A DNA stretch of 64,000 nt from Magnetospirillum gryphiswaldense MSR-1 v2. GTDB lineage: Bacteria; Pseudomonadota; Alphaproteobacteria; Rhodospirillales; Magnetospirillaceae. Positions 24,928 to 33,292 of this stretch are shown here, in pieces. The translations under genes and the position numbers were made by a program. A model generated the notes under the pieces. It worked only from the letters and a program-made list of their open reading frames with translations. It was not told the origin of the DNA and ran no database searches. Every line of letters starts with the position of its first letter. Position 1 is the first letter of the stretch. Location of the stretch: positions 2,154,501 through 2,218,500 of the forward strand of contig NC_023065.1 in the NCBI RefSeq assembly GCF_000513295.1, in the 5' to 3' direction.

Positions 24928-24960
24928 TACTGCCTGTTGGAGTCACTCCAACAGGCAGTA
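24928..24960. repeat. Perfect palindrome before the FliN-like gene
   Basis: Arms of 16 bases (24928-24943 and 24945-24960) are exact reverse complements around one central base. It lies 28 bases after phaC and 12 bases before the next ATG. It lacks a T-run, so it could be a phaC mRNA-end hairpin, a factor-dependent terminator or a structured leader of the downstream gene. Confidence 0.6.
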
Positions 24961-24972
24961 AGGCGGCAACAA

Positions 24973-25245
24973 ATGGCCAATGACGACACCATGGTCGGTG
25001 CCAAGCACCAGGAAGCGGTTTACGGCGTCAACGTCGAGTGTATCGCCGTGCTGGGGACCGCCAATCTGCCCATCGCCCAGTTGCTGAAGCTGGGCCGCGG
25101 CGCGGTCGTCGAACTTGACCGCAAGGTCAACGACCCCGTCGATTTGTACGTCAACCGCAAGCACATCGCCCGGGCGGAAGTGGTGGTGGTGGAAGACCAT
25201 CTCGCCGTCACCGTCACCGAGGTGTTGAAGCGCGCCGCCGACTGA
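24973..25245 (+). CDS. fliN: FliN-like flagellar motor switch (SpoA domain) protein
   Basis: 90 residues, essentially one SpoA/FliN domain: [40 protein letters not shown] and [20 protein letters not shown]. FliN forms the C-ring of the flagellar motor with FliM. The length fits a minimal FliN. It stands apart from other flagellar genes in this window, between phaC and a transaldolase, so it may be the main copy or an extra one. AGGCGG is six bases before the ATG at 24973, right after a long palindrome. Confidence 0.85.
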   Translation: MANDDTMVGAKHQEAVYGVNVECIAVLGTANLPIAQLLKLGRGAVVELDRKVNDPVDLYVNRKHIARAEVVVVEDHLAVTVTEVLKRAAD

Positions 25246-25277
25246 GTTTCCGTTCACTCCCAGGAAATCCAAACACC

Positions 25278-25934
25278 ATGAAATTCTTCATCGACACCGC
25301 CGAGGTCGCCGAAATCGAAGCCCTGGCCGATACCGGTCTGGTGGACGGCGTCACCACCAACCCGTCGCTGATCGCCAAGTCGGGCCGCAACATCCTGGAT
25401 GTCATCTGCGAGATTTGCGACATCATCCCCGGCCCGGTTTCCGCCGAAGTGGGCGCCACCGATTTCGCCACCATGCTGGCCGAAGGCCGCAAGCTGCGCG
25501 ACCTGCGCCCCAACGTCACCGTCAAGGTGCCCCTGACCGTGGACGGCCTCAAGGTATGCAAGGTGCTGTCGGATGAAGGCACCCTGGTCAACGTCACCCT
25601 GTGCTTCTCGGCCAATCAGGCCATCCTGGCGGCCAAGGCCGGCGCCGCCTTCGTCTCGCCCTTCGTCGGGCGGCTGGACGATATCGGCCAGGACGGCATG
25701 CAGCTGATTTCCGACATCGTCGAAATCTATGGCCAATACCCCGATTTCACCACCGACGTGCTGGTGGCCAGCGTGCGCAATCCCATGCATGTCACCGACG
25801 CCGCCCGCCTGGGCGCCCACGTGGTGACCATGCCGCCGTCCATCCTGAAGCAGATGTACGGCCATGTGCTGACCGACAAGGGTCTGGCGGCGTTCTGCGC
25901 CGATTGGGCCAAGACCGGGCAAAGCATCCTTTAA
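25278..25934 (+). CDS. fsa: Fructose-6-phosphate aldolase / transaldolase-like protein
   Basis: 218 residues of the small transaldolase family (TalC/Fsa). It starts [16 protein letters not shown] and has [15 protein letters not shown], the Schiff-base lysine in VTVKVPLT, and the C-terminal [12 protein letters not shown]. It moves or cleaves three-carbon units of sugar phosphates in the pentose phosphate pathway. Sequence alone does not separate transaldolase from aldolase activity. The stop abuts the convergent cysteine-cluster gene with no gap. Confidence 0.92.
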   Translation: MKFFIDTAEVAEIEALADTGLVDGVTTNPSLIAKSGRNILDVICEICDIIPGPVSAEVGATDFATMLAEGRKLRDLRPNVTVKVPLTVDGLKVCKVLSDEGTLVNVTLCFSANQAILAAKAGAAFVSPFVGRLDDIGQDGMQLISDIVEIYGQYPDFTTDVLVASVRNPMHVTDAARLGAHVVTMPPSILKQMYGHVLTDKGLAAFCADWAKTGQSIL

Positions 25935-26666
25935 TCAGGCTTGCGCCAACCGCTCCATCTCGGCCAGAAAACCGACCAGATTGCGTTGATAACCGCCATC
26001 ACCGCGACTGCCCCAATCCCTCAGCACCGGGATTTGGGCCCGGGCGATGGCGGCTTTATCCACGTCCCCCAGCCGCCGCAGCAAGGTGGAAAACCCCACA
26101 TAGACATCGCCGCCCATGGGCTTGGCGGCCAAGGCCGTCAGGCTTTGCGTCAGACCGGCGGCCATGGGCAGCAGGCGCTCGGCATAGGCGCGTAATAGCG
26201 GGGCCTGATCCTCGAGCGCTTGCCGCTCACACAGATAATCCTGCCGATCCAGGATTTTGCCGTTTTCATACACCGCCGGCGCCCGCTCCGAGACGTCGCA
26301 AGCCCAACCGGGCCGCGGCCGCAGCAAATCGGCCTGATCCGCCTCGGCCCGCCAGCCGAAGAACGGCATGGCTCGGCAACGCAGCGGCTTGTGGTCATGG
26401 ATGGAACACAGGCCTTCACCGTCCAGGGCCGGACAGGCGGCGTCACGCGGCAGATAGGCCACCGGCATCACCCGCAGGGCCAGCTTCTTGTCCAGCATCA
26501 CCCCCAACCGGGCGGCAACGTCGAAGGATTTGCTTTTCGCCCGCACCGGAGTGAAGGCCACCGCCAGCGGAAAACGCCCGGCCTGGGCCAAGGCTTCATC
26601 CACGGTCAAGGGCAACACGCCGTGACAGCACTTGCCGCAGGCGGTACAGGCGAAGTGGGCAGCCAT
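25935..26666 (-). CDS. YkgJ-family cysteine-cluster (zinc/iron-chelating) protein
   Basis: 243 residues. The N-terminal motif FACTACGKCCHG and the later CPALDGEGLCSIHDHKPLRC provide the Cys set of the family, thought to bind zinc or an iron-sulfur centre. The rest is helical and not informative. Cytoplasmic; function unknown. It follows the YchJ gene by 3 bases, and both encode small Cys-rich metal-binding proteins, so they form an operon. Confidence 0.85.
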   Translation of the reverse strand: MAAHFACTACGKCCHGVLPLTVDEALAQAGRFPLAVAFTPVRAKSKSFDVAARLGVMLDKKLALRVMPVAYLPRDAACPALDGEGLCSIHDHKPLRCRAMPFFGWRAEADQADLLRPRPGWACDVSERAPAVYENGKILDRQDYLCERQALEDQAPLLRAYAERLLPMAAGLTQSLTALAAKPMGGDVYVGFSTLLRRLGDVDKAAIARAQIPVLRDWGSRGDGGYQRNLVGFLAEMERLAQA

Positions 26667-26669
26667 GCG

Positions 26670-27143
26670 TCAGGCGCCGCAGCACTTCTTGTACTTGTTG
26701 CCCGACCCGCACGGGCACGGATCGTTGCGCCCAACCTTTTCCACCTGCCGGGGCGCGGTCTTGGGATTTACCTGACCGTCCACGTACAGCCATTTGCCGT
26801 CGTCGCGGCGGAAGTGCCCCACTTCATGATGGGCATGCGGCTGATTGTTGATGCGGAAATAGGCGACGTATTCGATTTCCGCCACGTCGCCTTGGTCGTT
26901 GACCCGGCGCACCTCGACGAATTGAGCCTTGGCCTGCTTGGCCGAGGCCTCCACCTCGGCGCGCTCGAACTCGTCCATCTTTTCCGGCGCCAAGGTGGCG
27001 GCAAGGAAATCCATGTCGCCGTCGCAAAAAGCCACATAGCGGGCGCGCAACAACGCCTCGGCCGAGGGGGCTGGGCTGCCGCCGATGATGGGGGCACAGC
27101 ATTGATCGAAATCCAGGCCGGAGCCGCAGGCGCACTTGCTCAT
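26670..27143 (-). CDS. YchJ-family protein with SEC-C motifs
   Basis: 157 residues. An N-terminal metal-binding motif ([13 protein letters not shown]) and a C-terminal SEC-C motif ([16 protein letters not shown]) flank an NTF2-like central domain (about 25-125). SEC-C binds zinc and in SecA contacts SecB and ribosomes; YchJ proteins have no firm function. Divergent from the lysyl-tRNA synthetase gene. Confidence 0.9.
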   Translation of the reverse strand: MSKCACGSGLDFDQCCAPIIGGSPAPSAEALLRARYVAFCDGDMDFLAATLAPEKMDEFERAEVEASAKQAKAQFVEVRRVNDQGDVAEIEYVAYFRINNQPHAHHEVGHFRRDDGKWLYVDGQVNPKTAPRQVEKVGRNDPCPCGSGNKYKKCCGA

Positions 27144-27268
27144 GATTCAGTCCTTACGAAACAGCGGCAACACCATAACCACAGCGGCGGAAACCGGCAA
27201 TTGATTGACGCCGCCAGCCGGCGGGCTTAGGTTTCCGCTCTTCACTTTATCAGTTGGGACCGAAAACC

Positions 27269-28855
27269 ATGTCCGATCTTGCCGCTCTCGCCCGCACCTC
27301 CTCGGCCTGGCCCTTCCAAGAGGCCAAGACCCTGCTGGACGAGCGACTGGGCGGCAAATGTCCGGACAAGGGCTATGTGCTGTTCGAGACCGGCTACGGC
27401 CCGTCCGGCCTGCCCCATATCGGCACCTTCGGCGAGGTGGTGCGCACCACCATGGTCAGGAACGCCTTCAAGATTCTGGCCCCCGAAATCCCCACCCGTC
27501 TGTTCGCCTTTTCCGACGACATGGACGGCCTGCGCAAGGTGCCCGACAACATCCCCAACAAGGACATCGTCGCCCCCCATCTGGGCAAGCCGCTCACCCG
27601 CATCCCTGACCCGTTCGGCACCCACGAAAGCTTCGGCCATCACAACAACGCCCGACTGCGGGCGTTTTTGGACAGCTTCGGCTTTGAATACGAGTTCCAG
27701 TCGGCGACCGAATGGTACGAGACCGGCAAGTTCGACGCCGCCAAGCTGCGCATCCTGGAATGCTATGATCAGGTGATCAACGTCATCCTGCCGACGCTCG
27801 GCGAGGAACGGCGCCAGACCTATTCCCCCTTCCTGCCGGTGTGCCCGGAGACGGGCGTGGTGTTGCAGGTGCCGGTGGTGGAACGCAACGTCGCCGCCGG
27901 CACCATCGTCTATCGCCGCGACGACGGCAGGCTGGTGGAAACCCCGGTGACCGGCGCCCATTGCAAGATGCAGTGGAAGGCCGATTGGGCCATGCGCTGG
28001 TACGCGCTGGGCGTCGATTATGAAATGAGCGGCAAGGATTTGATTCCGTCAGTGGAATTGTCGGGCCGCATCTGCCGCAATATCGGCGGCACCCCGCCCT
28101 TGAACCTGACCTACGAATTGTTCCTGGACGACCAGGGCCAGAAGATCAGCAAGTCCAAGGGCAACGGTCTGGCGGTGGAAGACTGGCTGAAATACGCGCC
28201 GCCCGAATCGCTGGCGCTGTTCATGTATCAAAAGCCCAAGGCGGCCAAGCGGCTGTATTTCGACGTGATCCCGCGTTCGGTCGATGATTATCTGACTTTC
28301 TTGGGCAAGTTCGACACCGACGAGACGCAAAAGCGCCTGGATAGCCCGGTGTGGCACATCCACAACGGCCAGCCGCCGCGCGAGGATTCGCACCTGACCT
28401 TCAGCATCCTGCTGAATTTGGCCAGCGTCTGTAATTCCGAAGACAAGGCCGTGCTGTGGGGCTTCATCCAGCGCTACGCCCCCGGCGCCAGCCCCGAGAC
28501 CGCCCCCATCCTCGACAAGCTGGTCGATGGCGCGGTCGCCTATTACCGCGATTTCGTCAAGCCGGCGAAGCAGTATCGCACCGCCACCATCGACGAGGCC
28601 CAGGCCTTCGCCGACCTGGAAGCGGCCTTGCGTGCCCTGCCCGCCGATGCCAGCGCCGAGGAGATCCAATCGGCGGTCTACGATATCGGCAAGCGCGATT
28701 GCTTCGGCGAGTTGAAGGCGTGGTTCAAGGCCTGTTACGAGGTGCTGCTGGGCCAGGACCAGGGGCCGCGCATGGGCAGCTTCATCAAGCTTTACGGTAT
28801 CGACAACACCATCACCTTGCTGGGCAAGGCGGCCAAGGGCGAAAGCCTGGCCTGA
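27269..28855 (+). CDS. lysS: Lysine--tRNA ligase, class I
   Basis: Charges tRNA-Lys with lysine. 528 residues of the class I (Rossmann) LysRS type found in archaea and many alphaproteobacteria. HIGH is represented by LPHIGTF near residue 45 and KMSKS by KISKSKG near 290. A C-terminal anticodon-binding helical domain follows. ATG at 27269 (MSDLAAL) is preferred over an upstream TTG. A hairpin at 28867-28907 follows the gene. Confidence 0.95.
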   Translation: MSDLAALARTSSAWPFQEAKTLLDERLGGKCPDKGYVLFETGYGPSGLPHIGTFGEVVRTTMVRNAFKILAPEIPTRLFAFSDDMDGLRKVPDNIPNKDIVAPHLGKPLTRIPDPFGTHESFGHHNNARLRAFLDSFGFEYEFQSATEWYETGKFDAAKLRILECYDQVINVILPTLGEERRQTYSPFLPVCPETGVVLQVPVVERNVAAGTIVYRRDDGRLVETPVTGAHCKMQWKADWAMRWYALGVDYEMSGKDLIPSVELSGRICRNIGGTPPLNLTYELFLDDQGQKISKSKGNGLAVEDWLKYAPPESLALFMYQKPKAAKRLYFDVIPRSVDDYLTFLGKFDTDETQKRLDSPVWHIHNGQPPREDSHLTFSILLNLASVCNSEDKAVLWGFIQRYAPGASPETAPILDKLVDGAVAYYRDFVKPAKQYRTATIDEAQAFADLEAALRALPADASAEEIQSAVYDIGKRDCFGELKAWFKACYEVLLGQDQGPRMGSFIKLYGIDNTITLLGKAAKGESLA

Positions 28856-28866
28856 TGGCTCGTCGT

Positions 28867-28907
28867 CGGGGAAAAGTACACTGAGCGAAGCGAAGGACTT
28901 TTCCCCG
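28867..28907. terminator. Intergenic hairpin between convergent genes
   Basis: Perfect 10-base arms CGGGGAAAAG / CTTTTCCCCG with a 21-base purine-rich loop, between lysS and the convergent PAS/GGDEF/EAL gene. There is no good T-run, so it is a weak or factor-assisted terminator. Confidence 0.45.
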
Positions 28908-28914
28908 GATAACT

Positions 28915-31437
28915 CTACAGCGGCCAGGGGCTTTTTTCCCGGACGAAGCGGGCGAATTCGTCGGGCGGCAGCGCCTTGGCGAAATAGAACCCCTGCGCCT
29001 CGTCGACGCCATGGGCTTTCAGGAAATCCAGCTGTTCGATGGTTTCCACGCCCTCGACGTTGACGCGGGTGCCCAGCGAATGGCCCAAGGTGACGATGGC
29101 GTTGACCACCGCCGCGTTGTCCGGGTGCAGGCCGATATCGACGACGAAGGACCGGTCGATCTTCAGCTTGTCCACCGGGAACCGCTTCAGGTAATTGAGC
29201 GACGAATAGCCGGTGCCGAAATCGTCGATGGAAATCAGCACCCCCATGTCGCGCAATTGCCTGAGCACGTCCACCGTCGCCTCGACATTCTGCATGGCGA
29301 TGCCTTCGGTGATTTCCAACTGCAACTGATCGGGGGGGAAGCCGGTCTGATCCAGGATGTCGGCGATCATGGCCAACAGCGCGGTGTGGTTCTTGAACTG
29401 CACCGGCGACAGGTTGACGGCGATTTTCTGGGGCGGCAACCCGGCCCGCGCCCAATCGCGCCCTTGCAGGCACGAGCGGTGCAAAATCCAGCGGCCCAAG
29501 GGGACGATCAGATCGGTGCGTTCAGCGATGGGGATGAACTCCACCGGGCTGACCCAACCGCGCGTCGGGTGTTTCCAGCGGATCAGGGCCTCGCAGCCGA
29601 CCACCTCGCCGGTCTTCATCTCGATCAGCGGCTGGTAGTGCATTTCCAACTGATCGGTGCCCAAGGCGACACGCAGATCGTGTTCCACCACCTTGCGCGC
29701 CTGGATTTCGGCGTCCATCTCGGCGACGTAGAAATGGTAATTGTTCCGCCCCTCGGCCTTCGAGCGGAACATGGCCAGATCGGCATTCTTCAGCAAGACC
29801 TCGGAATCAACCGCATCATCGGGGAAAATAGTGATGCCGATGGAGGTCGAGGTGTTGACCTCGTGTTCATCCAGCCCGAACGGCTCGCTGATCGAGGCGA
29901 TGATGCTTTCGGCCACGTTGCTGGCACCTTCGGGGTCGTCCAGATTGGTCAGCACCACGGCGAACTCATCGCCGCCCAGCCGCGCCACCGTGTCGGTTTC
30001 ACGCACGCAGCGCAACAGCCGCTTGGCCACCGCCTTCAACAACAGATCGCCCAGGTGATGGCCCAGGGTGTCGTTGATGTCCTTGAACTTGTCCAGGTCC
30101 AGGAACATCAGCGCCACCTTGTGGCCCAGACGCTTGGCCTGGGCCAGAGCGGTGCGCAGGCGTTCCTGGAACAATACCCGGTTGGGCAGGCCGGTCAGCG
30201 AATCGTGATGGGCCAGATGATGGATGCGGGCCGCCGCCAGCTTGCGCTCGGTGACGTCGCGCCCGACCATGACCAGACCGCGGCGGGCGCCGTCTTCCTC
30301 GTAAAGCGGGATCTTGATGACGTCGAACACCTTGGCGCCGCCATCGGGGGTGGGCAGTTCCTTTTCATAGGCGACCGGTTTCTTTTCCTGCCAGGCCCGC
30401 TCGTCCGACAGCGACCCGGTCAGCATGAACTCGCCGAAGCCGCGCGACATATGGGCCAGATCGGCCGAGGTGCGCCCGTGATAATCCACGTGGTCAAGGC
30501 CGGCGATATCCAGATAGAACTTGTTGGCCACCAGCCACTTGCCCTTGCCGTCCTTGAAACAGACCAGATCGGGCATGGCGTTGATCAGGGTGGACAGCCA
30601 TTCCTTCTGCTTGCGCAGTTCCTCTTCCGCCGCCTTGCGCTCGGTGATGTCGTGGGCGATGGCGACGAACAGGCGCTGGCCGCCCAACTCCATGGCGTTG
30701 AGCGATAATTCCAGTGGGAAACTGGCGCCGATCTTGCGCCGCCCGACCACTTCGGCCCGGATATCCAAAAACCGCTCGGTTTCCAACTGGCCGCTTTTGC
30801 TCAGCACCCCAGGGATCAGCAGCCCCACCGACTTGCCGACGATCTCGTAAGGGTCATAGCCGAAAATCCGGATGGCCGCCGGGTTGTAGGTGCCGATGGC
30901 ACCATCCTCGCCGAAGGTGACGATGGCGTCGGCGGTATTGTCGACGATGGCGCGGTTGTGCAATTCCGACAACCGATAGTTCTCGGCCAAGGCCTGCATG
31001 GTGCGGGCCTGCTGACGCAGCAACGCCTCGCGGTGGCTCATGGTGGTGACGTCGAAGACCTGGATCAGGCAGTCGCGCTGATCTTCGGCCACCACCACCG
31101 GCTTGACGGCGACGATCTGCTGCATGGGCTCGGGCTTGCCCGGCGTCCGTCCTTCATGATTGAGCGGAAACAGGCGCTTGTTGATGGACGACGACAAGAT
31201 GGCCGATAAGCCGCCGTGCAACGCCTCATCCACGGCGCCGACCACTCGGGCGCCTTGCAATTGCGGATACAGATCCTGCAAGCGAGTGCCCAAGGCGGCC
31301 TCGGCGGTGATTCCGGACGCCTTGGTCATCCAGGCGTTCCACAATTTCACCAGCCCGTCCTGACCAATCAGGATGATGCCGATCTCGCCGGCATCGGTCA
31401 AAGTCCGCAGGATATGGTCGGGAACGATACCGGTCAT
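28915..31437 (-). CDS. PAS-PAS-PAS-GGDEF-EAL c-di-GMP protein
   Basis: 840 residues, soluble. Three PAS-type sensor domains (about 10-130, 155-275, 280-400) precede GGDEF (about 410-570, intact RLGGDEFAV) and EAL (about 590-830). The EAL domain has all expected motifs: CEALIRWKHP, INLSPVQ-type Asn, LEITEG, IDDFGTGYSS, LKIDRSF and VEGVET. It can in principle both make and break c-di-GMP. It is the third gene of an operon with a receiver and a CheC phosphatase, linking it to chemotaxis-type signalling. Confidence 0.95.
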   Translation of the reverse strand: MTGIVPDHILRTLTDAGEIGIILIGQDGLVKLWNAWMTKASGITAEAALGTRLQDLYPQLQGARVVGAVDEALHGGLSAILSSSINKRLFPLNHEGRTPGKPEPMQQIVAVKPVVVAEDQRDCLIQVFDVTTMSHREALLRQQARTMQALAENYRLSELHNRAIVDNTADAIVTFGEDGAIGTYNPAAIRIFGYDPYEIVGKSVGLLIPGVLSKSGQLETERFLDIRAEVVGRRKIGASFPLELSLNAMELGGQRLFVAIAHDITERKAAEEELRKQKEWLSTLINAMPDLVCFKDGKGKWLVANKFYLDIAGLDHVDYHGRTSADLAHMSRGFGEFMLTGSLSDERAWQEKKPVAYEKELPTPDGGAKVFDVIKIPLYEEDGARRGLVMVGRDVTERKLAAARIHHLAHHDSLTGLPNRVLFQERLRTALAQAKRLGHKVALMFLDLDKFKDINDTLGHHLGDLLLKAVAKRLLRCVRETDTVARLGGDEFAVVLTNLDDPEGASNVAESIIASISEPFGLDEHEVNTSTSIGITIFPDDAVDSEVLLKNADLAMFRSKAEGRNNYHFYVAEMDAEIQARKVVEHDLRVALGTDQLEMHYQPLIEMKTGEVVGCEALIRWKHPTRGWVSPVEFIPIAERTDLIVPLGRWILHRSCLQGRDWARAGLPPQKIAVNLSPVQFKNHTALLAMIADILDQTGFPPDQLQLEITEGIAMQNVEATVDVLRQLRDMGVLISIDDFGTGYSSLNYLKRFPVDKLKIDRSFVVDIGLHPDNAAVVNAIVTLGHSLGTRVNVEGVETIEQLDFLKAHGVDEAQGFYFAKALPPDEFARFVREKSPWPL

Positions 31438-31446
31438 GGGCTGGTC

Positions 31447-32082
31447 TTATTCCCCGATCTGAGCCATGACATAGGCGTGCACGGCATCGACGAAATGATG
31501 GGCCGAAGTGATGTCCATGACAAATGCCAGATAACCGTGCACATCCTTGGATTTGACCGCGAAATCCACGTGCAGGAACATCACCATCTCGGAATCACCA
31601 CCCGTGCCGGAGCGGTCACCAGTGTCGAGAATACGCCCGCCGCGACCGCGAATATAGCACGGCAACGAACTTTCCACCCCCATGCCCAACTGATTGGCCA
31701 AAGACCCTAGGCAGGCATTGAGGATGATGTTGCCCACCTCCATCAGGGCTTCCTGCTCCAGTTCGGTCAACTGGTCGAGCGGCAAATCGTCCCCCAGCAT
31801 CTGACGGACCAGATGCAGGCTGCGCCGTTCGGGGAAGATCAGCATGATGTCGCCGTTGAAGCGGCCCTGGAAGGTTTGCCGCACCGCCACCGATTCACCG
31901 CCGCCGGTTTCCTCGTCCAAGCGGATGGCGGCCTGATCGGGGGTGAGGAAATGCACCAGGGGCACCGACAGGCGCACCTCGTCCTCGACCAGTTGCGACA
32001 GGGCGCTGGCCGCCTGACCGATGGCGATGTTGATGATTTCGGTGACCGCGTCGCGTTGAACCTCGTTAAGGAAATCGGTCAT
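31447..32082 (-). CDS. CheC-like chemotaxis phosphatase
   Basis: 211 residues. Two copies of the CheC/CheX/FliY active-site helix are present: AVTEIINIAIGQAASALSQL near the N-terminus and ALMEVGNIILNACLGSLANQ in the middle. Each has the Glu and Asn used to dephosphorylate CheY-P. Its start overlaps the stop of the receiver gene upstream (ATGA), so the receiver is the likely substrate. The GGDEF/EAL gene follows 9 bases later. Confidence 0.88.
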   Translation of the reverse strand: MTDFLNEVQRDAVTEIINIAIGQAASALSQLVEDEVRLSVPLVHFLTPDQAAIRLDEETGGGESVAVRQTFQGRFNGDIMLIFPERRSLHLVRQMLGDDLPLDQLTELEQEALMEVGNIILNACLGSLANQLGMGVESSLPCYIRGRGGRILDTGDRSGTGGDSEMVMFLHVDFAVKSKDVHGYLAFVMDITSAHHFVDAVHAYVMAQIGE

Positions 32083-32447
32083 GCTTCATCCACGCTGAGA
32101 AAGGCCATCAAGACGTCGCCGCGCACCGGCTTGGACATGAAGCCCACCCCCATTTCCTCGGCTTGCTCGCGCACCGGGTCTTGGATGTTGGCGGTCAACA
32201 GCGTGACCACCGCCTGCGGATAGACGGATTTCAGCCGCTTGGTCGCCTCCAGGCCGCCCATGCCCGGCATGTTGACGTCCATGATGACGAAATCCGGCAA
32301 CACGCGGGAATACACTTCCAGCGCCTCTTCTCCGGTGGCGGCCTCGACCACCTGCCAGCCGGGGCGGTCGGTTTCGATCATCTTGCGCGTCATCATGCGC
32401 GCCACCCGGCTGTCATCGACCAGTAGAACCGTTTTCTTCACCGCCAC
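32079..32447 (-). CDS. CheY-like response regulator coupled to CheC
   Basis: 122 residues, one receiver domain: LLVDDSRVARMM, phosphoacceptor Asp in FVIMDVNMPGMGG, Thr in VTLLTANI and Lys in FMSKPVRG. I place the start at the GTG at 32447, because AAGGAG stands six bases before it and the protein then begins VAVKKTVLLVDD, normal for the family. The ATG at 32480 adds eleven non-conserved residues. First gene of the receiver-CheC-GGDEF/EAL operon. Confidence 0.88.
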   Translation of the reverse strand: MAVKKTVLLVDDSRVARMMTRKMIETDRPGWQVVEAATGEEALEVYSRVLPDFVIMDVNMPGMGGLEATKRLKSVYPQAVVTLLTANIQDPVREQAEEMGVGFMSKPVRGDVLMAFLSVDEA

Positions 32448-32557
32448 CGCCCGCTCCTTACCCGTCCCGAAAAAGTCCATGGGAAATCTATGCTTGACGC
32501 ATGGCCTTGCCGCAAGCCTAAAGTCCAGGAACGCCAACACTCGGGAAGAGCGAAAAC

Positions 32558-32974
32558 ATGCTCAGTCATCATGCCGGCTTGGTCTATGTCATGGTGCTGG
32601 TTTCCGCCGCTGATGGCGACATGACCGACGCCGAGTTGAAAACCATCGGCGAGATCGTCGAATTTCTGCCCATTTTCAGTGATTACGACCCAAGCTTGCT
32701 GCTGAAAAGCACCGCCGCCTGTGCCGAATTGCTGGATGCCGACGACGGTATGAACCGGGCTTTGGATTTCATCAAGGCGTCACTGCCGCTCAGCCTGCGA
32801 GAGACCGCCTATGCCCTGGCCTGCGACGTCGCCGCGTCGGATGGCGAAGGCCATCCCGAGACAAGGCGGCTGATGGAAATGCTGCGCCATCGCCTGGATA
32901 TCGACCGCCTGATCGCGGCAGCCATTGAACGCGGCGCCATCGCCCGCTTCGTCCGCCCGCTGGAAACACATTGA
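32558..32974 (+). CDS. TerB-family protein
   Basis: 138 residues, all-helical, matching the TerB (tellurite-resistance-like) fold. It has an acidic metal-binding-type segment SAADGDMTDAELKTIGEIV near the N-terminus and a second, related one at VAASDGEGHPETRRLMEML. No ter operon is nearby, so a tellurite role should not be assumed. Divergent from the receiver-CheC operon and just upstream of tRNA-Thr. Confidence 0.82.
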   Translation: MLSHHAGLVYVMVLVSAADGDMTDAELKTIGEIVEFLPIFSDYDPSLLLKSTAACAELLDADDGMNRALDFIKASLPLSLRETAYALACDVAASDGEGHPETRRLMEMLRHRLDIDRLIAAAIERGAIARFVRPLETH

Positions 32975-32979
32975 GGTAC

Positions 32980-33008
32980 TTGCAAAAGTCGGCGCCTGAA
33001 GCTAATTT
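32980..33008 (+). promoter_or_regulatory. Candidate promoter for tRNA-Thr
   Basis: TTGCAA (32980-32985) and TAATTT (33003-33008) with 17-base spacing, 27 bases before the tRNA. A 9-base inverted repeat (32994-33002 and 33020-33028) overlaps the -10 region. Confidence 0.45.
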
Positions 33009-33035
33009 CGCGCCCTTGCCTTCAGGCGAGACCGT

Positions 33036-33111
33036 GCCGGCGTAGCTCAGTTGGTAGAGCAGGGCTTTCGTAAAGCCAAGGTCGGGGGTTCGAGTCCCTC
33101 CGCCGGCACCA
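33036..33111 (+). tRNA. tRNA-Thr, anticodon CGT
   Basis: 76 bases fold as a full cloverleaf: 7-bp acceptor stem GCCGGCG/CGCCGGC, D arm GCTC-AGTTGGTA-GAGC, anticodon loop TTCGTAA with anticodon CGT (reads ACG), T arm with TTCGAGT loop, and encoded CCA. The first anticodon-stem pair (position 27-43) is a G-A mismatch. Confidence 0.95.
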
Positions 33112-33143
33112 TTTTCCGTCACCGATATGACACCCCGTCACAC

Positions 33144-33166
33144 AAAAACCCCGGCCGAAGCCGGGG
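33144..33166 (-). terminator. Rho-independent terminator of the symporter operon
   Basis: On the minus strand, stem CCCCGGC/GCCGGGG with a TTCG tetraloop is followed by TTTTTGTG. It lies about 130 bases after the symporter stop and stops transcription before the tRNA gene. Confidence 0.8.
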
Positions 33167-33292
33167 CTGAAGTAAACATGCGGGGTCAAAGCGGCGCTTG
33201 GCACGGCCTATCAACGCCATGCCCCGGCGGCCGCGCGCCGGTCAACCGGAAAATCCCGACGCCAACTGGGCGCCGGGGCTTCTTCCCTGAAG

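Noticed and set aside
24928-24960. Standard Rho-independent terminator for phaC
   Set aside because: The stem is strong but followed by AGGCGG with no T-run, so it is listed as a palindrome of unknown role.
32558-32974. Tellurite-resistance function for the TerB protein
   Set aside because: Only the fold is supported; no other ter genes are nearby.
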